DNA from: Luteimonas rhizosphaericola
Lineage (GTDB): Bacteria; Pseudomonadota; Gammaproteobacteria; Xanthomonadales; Xanthomonadaceae
Direction of reading: 5' to 3'
Length of the DNA: 64,000 nt
NCBI RefSeq assembly: GCF_029888045.1
Contig: NZ_JARXRN010000021.1
Location: 1 to 64,000 of the forward strand
Below the pieces are notes generated by a model. That model was not told the origin of the DNA. It saw only the letters and a program-made list of their open reading frames with translations, and made no database searches. Positions 61,442-64,000 of this stretch are shown here, piece by piece; the stretch's first letter is position 1; every line of letters starts with the position of its first letter. The translations under genes and the position numbers were made by a program.

Positions 61442-61945
61442 TCACTCGCAGCGGATGTAGGCCGTCTCTCCAGCTCCGGTCCCGATGACGAGCGTTGGCC
61501 CGTCCAGCCTGAATATCACCGGGTCGGCGCCGTCATGCTCGCCGGTCCCCGGGCTGTAGGCCAACTCGATGCGCCACGTCGGAGGGTGTGTCCCGACGAC
61601 CTCCACGCGCCGTGCCCGGCTGGTGTTCTCGTACTGACCCATCAGGTCGGCCTCGATCGACAGGAAGCTTTCGCCGTCGTAGTTGATCGGACAACCGATT
61701 TCCCGCTCGACCCATTGACCCCTGATTTCGCTGGGATATTCCACCCAGCCTTTCGAACTTTCGGAGGACGGCTCAGCTTCGAGCGTGCGCGGGGTGCGAT
61801 CGGGCGCCATCCCAACGACAGGGTCCACTGCCGCCGCCGCAGGGCCGCTGTCCAGCACAGGTTCGCTGCGCGCCTTCGTGTCCTGCTGCGAGCAGGCGGC
61901 GGCGATGCACACCGCAAGCGCCAGCCCCGTTCCATGAACGCGCAT
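61442..61945 (-). CDS. Small lipoprotein, probable immunity protein of the effector
   Basis: A 167-residue lipoprotein. The signal peptide MRVHGTGLALAVCIAAAC places the lipidated Cys at 18, followed by a spacer rich in Ala/Asp/Ser and a beta-rich C-terminal domain (IRGQWVEREIGCPINYDGESFLSIEADLMGQYENTSRARRVEVVG...RIELAYSPGTGEHD...LVIGTGAGETAYIRCE). X-T4SS immunity proteins are typically small periplasmic lipoproteins encoded next to their effectors, and this one precedes the effector by 12 bp in the same operon. No sequence family was recognised. ATG at 61945 has AGGG 8-9 nt upstream; ATG at 61954 is an alternative. Confidence 0.8.
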   Translation of the reverse strand: MRVHGTGLALAVCIAAACSQQDTKARSEPVLDSGPAAAAVDPVVGMAPDRTPRTLEAEPSSESSKGWVEYPSEIRGQWVEREIGCPINYDGESFLSIEADLMGQYENTSRARRVEVVGTHPPTWRIELAYSPGTGEHDGADPVIFRLDGPTLVIGTGAGETAYIRCE

Positions 61946-61982
61946 CGTCGTCATCCCTGAGTTCGCGTGGTCCGTGGGCCGA

Positions 61983-62011
61983 ATCGTCCCTCCGGGGGAA
62001 GGCGGAGTCAA
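61983..62011 (-). promoter_or_regulatory. Promoter of the immunity-effector operon
   Basis: On the minus strand TTGACT (62006-62011) and GACGAT (61983-61988) are 17 bp apart and about 38 bp upstream of the lipoprotein start. The -35 is near consensus, the -10 weak. Confidence 0.5.
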
Positions 62012-62108
62012 ATCCACGCAAGGTCGGCCAGGCGAGACAGGACCGCATTCACAGCCAGCCCACGGCCATCCGCGCAGGCTGGCGGCATTCGAACCAGGAC
62101 GCACGCCG

Positions 62109-62294
62109 ATGACCGCCGAACACAAGCCCACCGCGCAGGAATTCCGTCGACCGGATCGACGCATCGGCAAGCTCGTCGGGTACGGGTTCCTGGTGCTGTT
62201 CGCGCTGGCGATCACGGCGGCGGTGCTGCAGGCCACGCTGGGGACGCCGAAGAACGGGACGCCGGAGATCCCGCCGCCGACCGGCACGCGATAG
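62109..62294 (+). CDS. Small single-pass membrane protein
   Basis: A 61-residue protein with one hydrophobic helix (LVGYGFLVLFALAITAAVLQATL, about residues 23-45), a charged N-terminus and a Pro-rich tail. AGGA lies about 10 nt before the ATG. Divergent from the immunity-effector operon; function unknown. Confidence 0.65.
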   Translation: MTAEHKPTAQEFRRPDRRIGKLVGYGFLVLFALAITAAVLQATLGTPKNGTPEIPPPTGTR

Positions 62295-62318
62295 GACACG
62301 GCCATCGATCCCGCGTCG

Positions 62319-62344
62319 CCCGGATAAGCGAAGCGCAGCCGGGG
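62319..62344. repeat. REP-like element, inverted orientation
   Basis: CCCGGATAAGCGAAGCGCAGCCGGGG is the reverse-oriented relative of the elements at 62500-62685, with CGGATAAGCG matching the complement of CGCTTATCCG. It lies 24 bp after the small membrane protein gene. Confidence 0.7.
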
Positions 62345-62499
62345 CGGGATGGGTGACGCGTACTCGCGTGCTTCGGCTTCGCCGGGTGTATCGAGCGCGA
62401 GGGGAGACGAGCGGAGCACGGCGTGGCGGGAGCGCTTGACCGGGCGCACATTGCGGGCTCGCGCATTCGTTGCGTTCGGACAACCGGGCATCCTTAGGT

Positions 62500-62685
62500 C
62501 CCGGATGCGCTGCGCTTATCCGGGCTACGGAATCGAGGGTCTGTGCCCAGCTCCGTCAGCCCTTCCGCATGTCGAGTCCCGGATGCGCTGCGCTTATCCG
62601 GGCTACGGAATCGAAGGTCTGTTCCCACCTCCGTCAGCCCTTCCGCACGTCGATCCCCCGGATGCGCTTCGCTTATCCGGGCTAC
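62500..62685. repeat. Three direct REP-like elements with repeated spacers
   Basis: Elements at 62500-62528, 62578-62606 and 62657-62685 share CCCGGATGCGCT(G/T)CGCTTATCCGGGCTAC, spaced 78-79 bp apart. The roughly 50-bp spacers between them are also near-identical (GGAATCGA.GGTCTGT...CTCCGTCAGCCCTTCCGCA). The rest of the 505-bp gap (62295-62799) shows no gene. Confidence 0.9.
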
Positions 62686-62799
62686 GCGGTCGTGCGCCCC
62701 GCCAGGTGCGGGCCGCACACGGCTGCCCGCGTGCAACCGCGGCATGACATCCCGCGCATGGCTGCCTACAGTGCACCGCAGTCCGTACGCGAGTCCCGC

Positions 62800-64000
62800 A
62801 TGGCCGATCGCCCGACCTGGTCGCGCAGCTACTGGTTCGACCGCTGCATCCTCGCGGTGCTCATCGCGTCCACCGCGTGGCTTTCGCTCGCGCTGGCGCG
62901 CGGACCGGGCGAACTGGCGGCGATCTGGATCGGCAACGGCATCCTCGCCGGCTGGCTGCTGTCGCGGCGCACCACCACCTGGCGTGGCTACATCGCGGTC
63001 GCCTTCGTCGCCGAACTCGCGGCGCGCATGCTGGCTGGCGACGAAGCGCCCTACGCCGTCGCCATCGCCGCCTGCAACCTGATCGAAGCACTGGTCGTGG
63101 CAGGCGCGGTGCGCTGGCGGGTGTCCGACACCCGCGATCCGCGCGACTGGATGCGCATGGGCGGCATCGCCACCGCCGCCACGCTGCTGGCCTGCGCCGG
63201 CTCGGGCGCGCTGGCGGCGGGCGTGGCGCATGCCATGCACGCGCAGCCGTTCCTGCCCGCGCTGGGGCGCTGGTTCTCGGCGCACGTGGTGGGCATGGTG
63301 GTGGTGGCGACGATGACCCTGGTCGCGCAGCGCGAACGCACGCGCCTGTTCGCGCTGCGTGGCCGCACCGGCAGCCTGCTGGCGTCGCTGGCGCTGCTGG
63401 TGGCGACCACGGCGGGCGTGTTCCTCACCGACTACGCCGTGCTGTTCCTGGCCTACCCGCCGCTGCTGCTGGTGGCGGTGCAGCACCGTTTCGTGGGCGC
63501 CGGCCTGGGCGTGATCGCGATGGCGCTGGTGGCCGCCACCCTCACCACGCTCGGACACGGCCCGCTGTGGCAGCAGGGCCTCGACGACACCGGCCGCATC
63601 GCCCTGATCCAGCTCTACATCGCCGGCGGCTGCCTGATGACGATTCCCGTGTGCCTGGCGCTGGCCGAACGCGACCGCCTCGCCGGCCGCCTGCGTGAGA
63701 GCGAGCGCCGCTACCGCATGCTGGCCGACCACTCGCACGACGCCATCACCCGCGTGCGCGCCGACGGCGAACGCGTCTACGTCTCGCCCGCCGCCACCGA
63801 GATGCTCGGCTGGGACGCGGACGAACTGCTGGGCTCGCGCTGGTCGATCGTGCACCCGGACGACCGCGATGCGCTGGAGCAGTCGATGGCCAGCGCACTG
63901 GCCTCGGGCGAACCGCGCACCGACCAGTACCGCCTGCGCCACCGCGAGGGGCACTACGTGTGGGTCGAGGCGGTGTCGCGCGCGATCCCCGCCGACGACG
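62800..64000 (+). CDS. MASE1-PAS membrane sensor protein (3' truncated by window end)
   Basis: At least 400 residues, open to the window edge. Residues about 10-290 contain eight or more hydrophobic segments of the MASE1 sensor type (ELAAIWIGNGILAGWLLSRRTTTWRGYIAVAFVAELAARML is characteristic). A PAS domain begins near residue 300 (SERRYRMLADHSHDAITRVRADGERVYVSPAATEMLGWDADELLG). The output domain lies outside; GGDEF, EAL or histidine kinase are the usual continuations, and a c-di-GMP cyclase is most common. ATG at 62800; no strong ribosome binding site. Confidence 0.85.
   Translation, partial: MADRPTWSRSYWFDRCILAVLIASTAWLSLALARGPGELAAIWIGNGILAGWLLSRRTTTWRGYIAVAFVAELAARMLAGDEAPYAVAIAACNLIEALVVAGAVRWRVSDTRDPRDWMRMGGIATAATLLACAGSGALAAGVAHAMHAQPFLPALGRWFSAHVVGMVVVATMTLVAQRERTRLFALRGRTGSLLASLALLVATTAGVFLTDYAVLFLAYPPLLLVAVQHRFVGAGLGVIAMALVAATLTTLGHGPLWQQGLDDTGRIALIQLYIAGGCLMTIPVCLALAERDRLAGRLRESERRYRMLADHSHDAITRVRADGERVYVSPAATEMLGWDADELLGSRWSIVHPDDRDALEQSMASALASGEPRTDQYRLRHREGHYVWVEAVSRAIPADD

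Noticed and set aside
62500..62685. CRISPR array
   Set aside because: The elements are 29 bp, but the spacers are themselves near-identical, and the same core occurs singly elsewhere; this is a REP family.

Overview
The window is about 70 percent GC, densely coding, and carries genes typical of the Xanthomonadaceae/Lysobacteraceae (a Luteimonas- or Lysobacter-like gammaproteobacterium). The clues are a minCDE operon, an ACE-like M2 dipeptidyl carboxypeptidase, a lexA2-imuA-imuB-dnaE2 mutagenesis cassette, REP-like repeats built around the core CCGGAT...ATCCGGGCTAC, and a protein whose C-terminus resembles the XVIPCD signal of Xanthomonadales type IV secretion effectors. The genus is inferred from gene content and style only. 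No rRNA, tRNA, CRISPR array, insertion sequence or prophage was recognised.

Layout. 0-5.4 kb: a DesK/NarL-type two-component pair, then an acetyltransferase coupled to minC-minD-minE and a small putative zincin. 5.4-11.1 kb: an M2 peptidase lipoprotein, a secreted lysyl-endopeptidase-like protease, an MFS drug exporter and a membrane protein. 11.2-14.5 kb: a promoter, a tandem glycine riboswitch and gcvP. 14.7-19.9 kb: two converging c-di-GMP proteins, the first (MHYT-GGDEF-EAL) behind a near-perfect sigma-54 promoter. 19.9-22.8 kb: cupin, FMN reductase, WYL regulator and glutathione transferase.

23-30 kb: an SOS mutagenesis operon (lexA, imuA, imuB, dnaE2 and an AlkB-like dioxygenase) read leftward from a perfect palindromic LexA-type operator. 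30.1-30.8 kb: a MazE/AbrB-like antitoxin with a Doc toxin and its own palindrome. 30.7-36.2 kb: a complete periplasmic aldehyde oxidoreductase operon (paoA-paoB-paoC-xdhC/paoD-mocA), in which enzyme subunits and cofactor maturation factors are translationally coupled. 36.4-42.2 kb: a DUF4199 membrane protein, a three-unit tandem REP block, a LysR/Rid divergent pair, a membrane-anchored LuxR-type HTH protein, and a small run with VOC, hypothetical, HTH and beta-propeller proteins.

42.4-59.7 kb reads as a stress and signalling region: catalase HPII, a thioredoxin-like protein, a host-attachment-family protein, a manganese catalase, small hydrophilic proteins, an EmrB-like exporter, an HWE kinase with a single-domain receiver, a lipoprotein beside a CDF-like transporter, two paralogous RsbRD_N-HisKA kinases flanking a DUF2254 membrane protein, a YciF-like ferritin fold protein and a glycine-zipper protein. 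59.8-62.0 kb holds the most distinctive system: a candidate type IV secretion antibacterial effector (degenerate M23 / peptidoglycan-binding / XVIPCD-like) preceded by a small lipoprotein that is its likely immunity protein. The window ends with a REP cluster and a truncated MASE1-PAS sensor gene.

Most functions are family-level calls from motifs read by eye. No database search was run.
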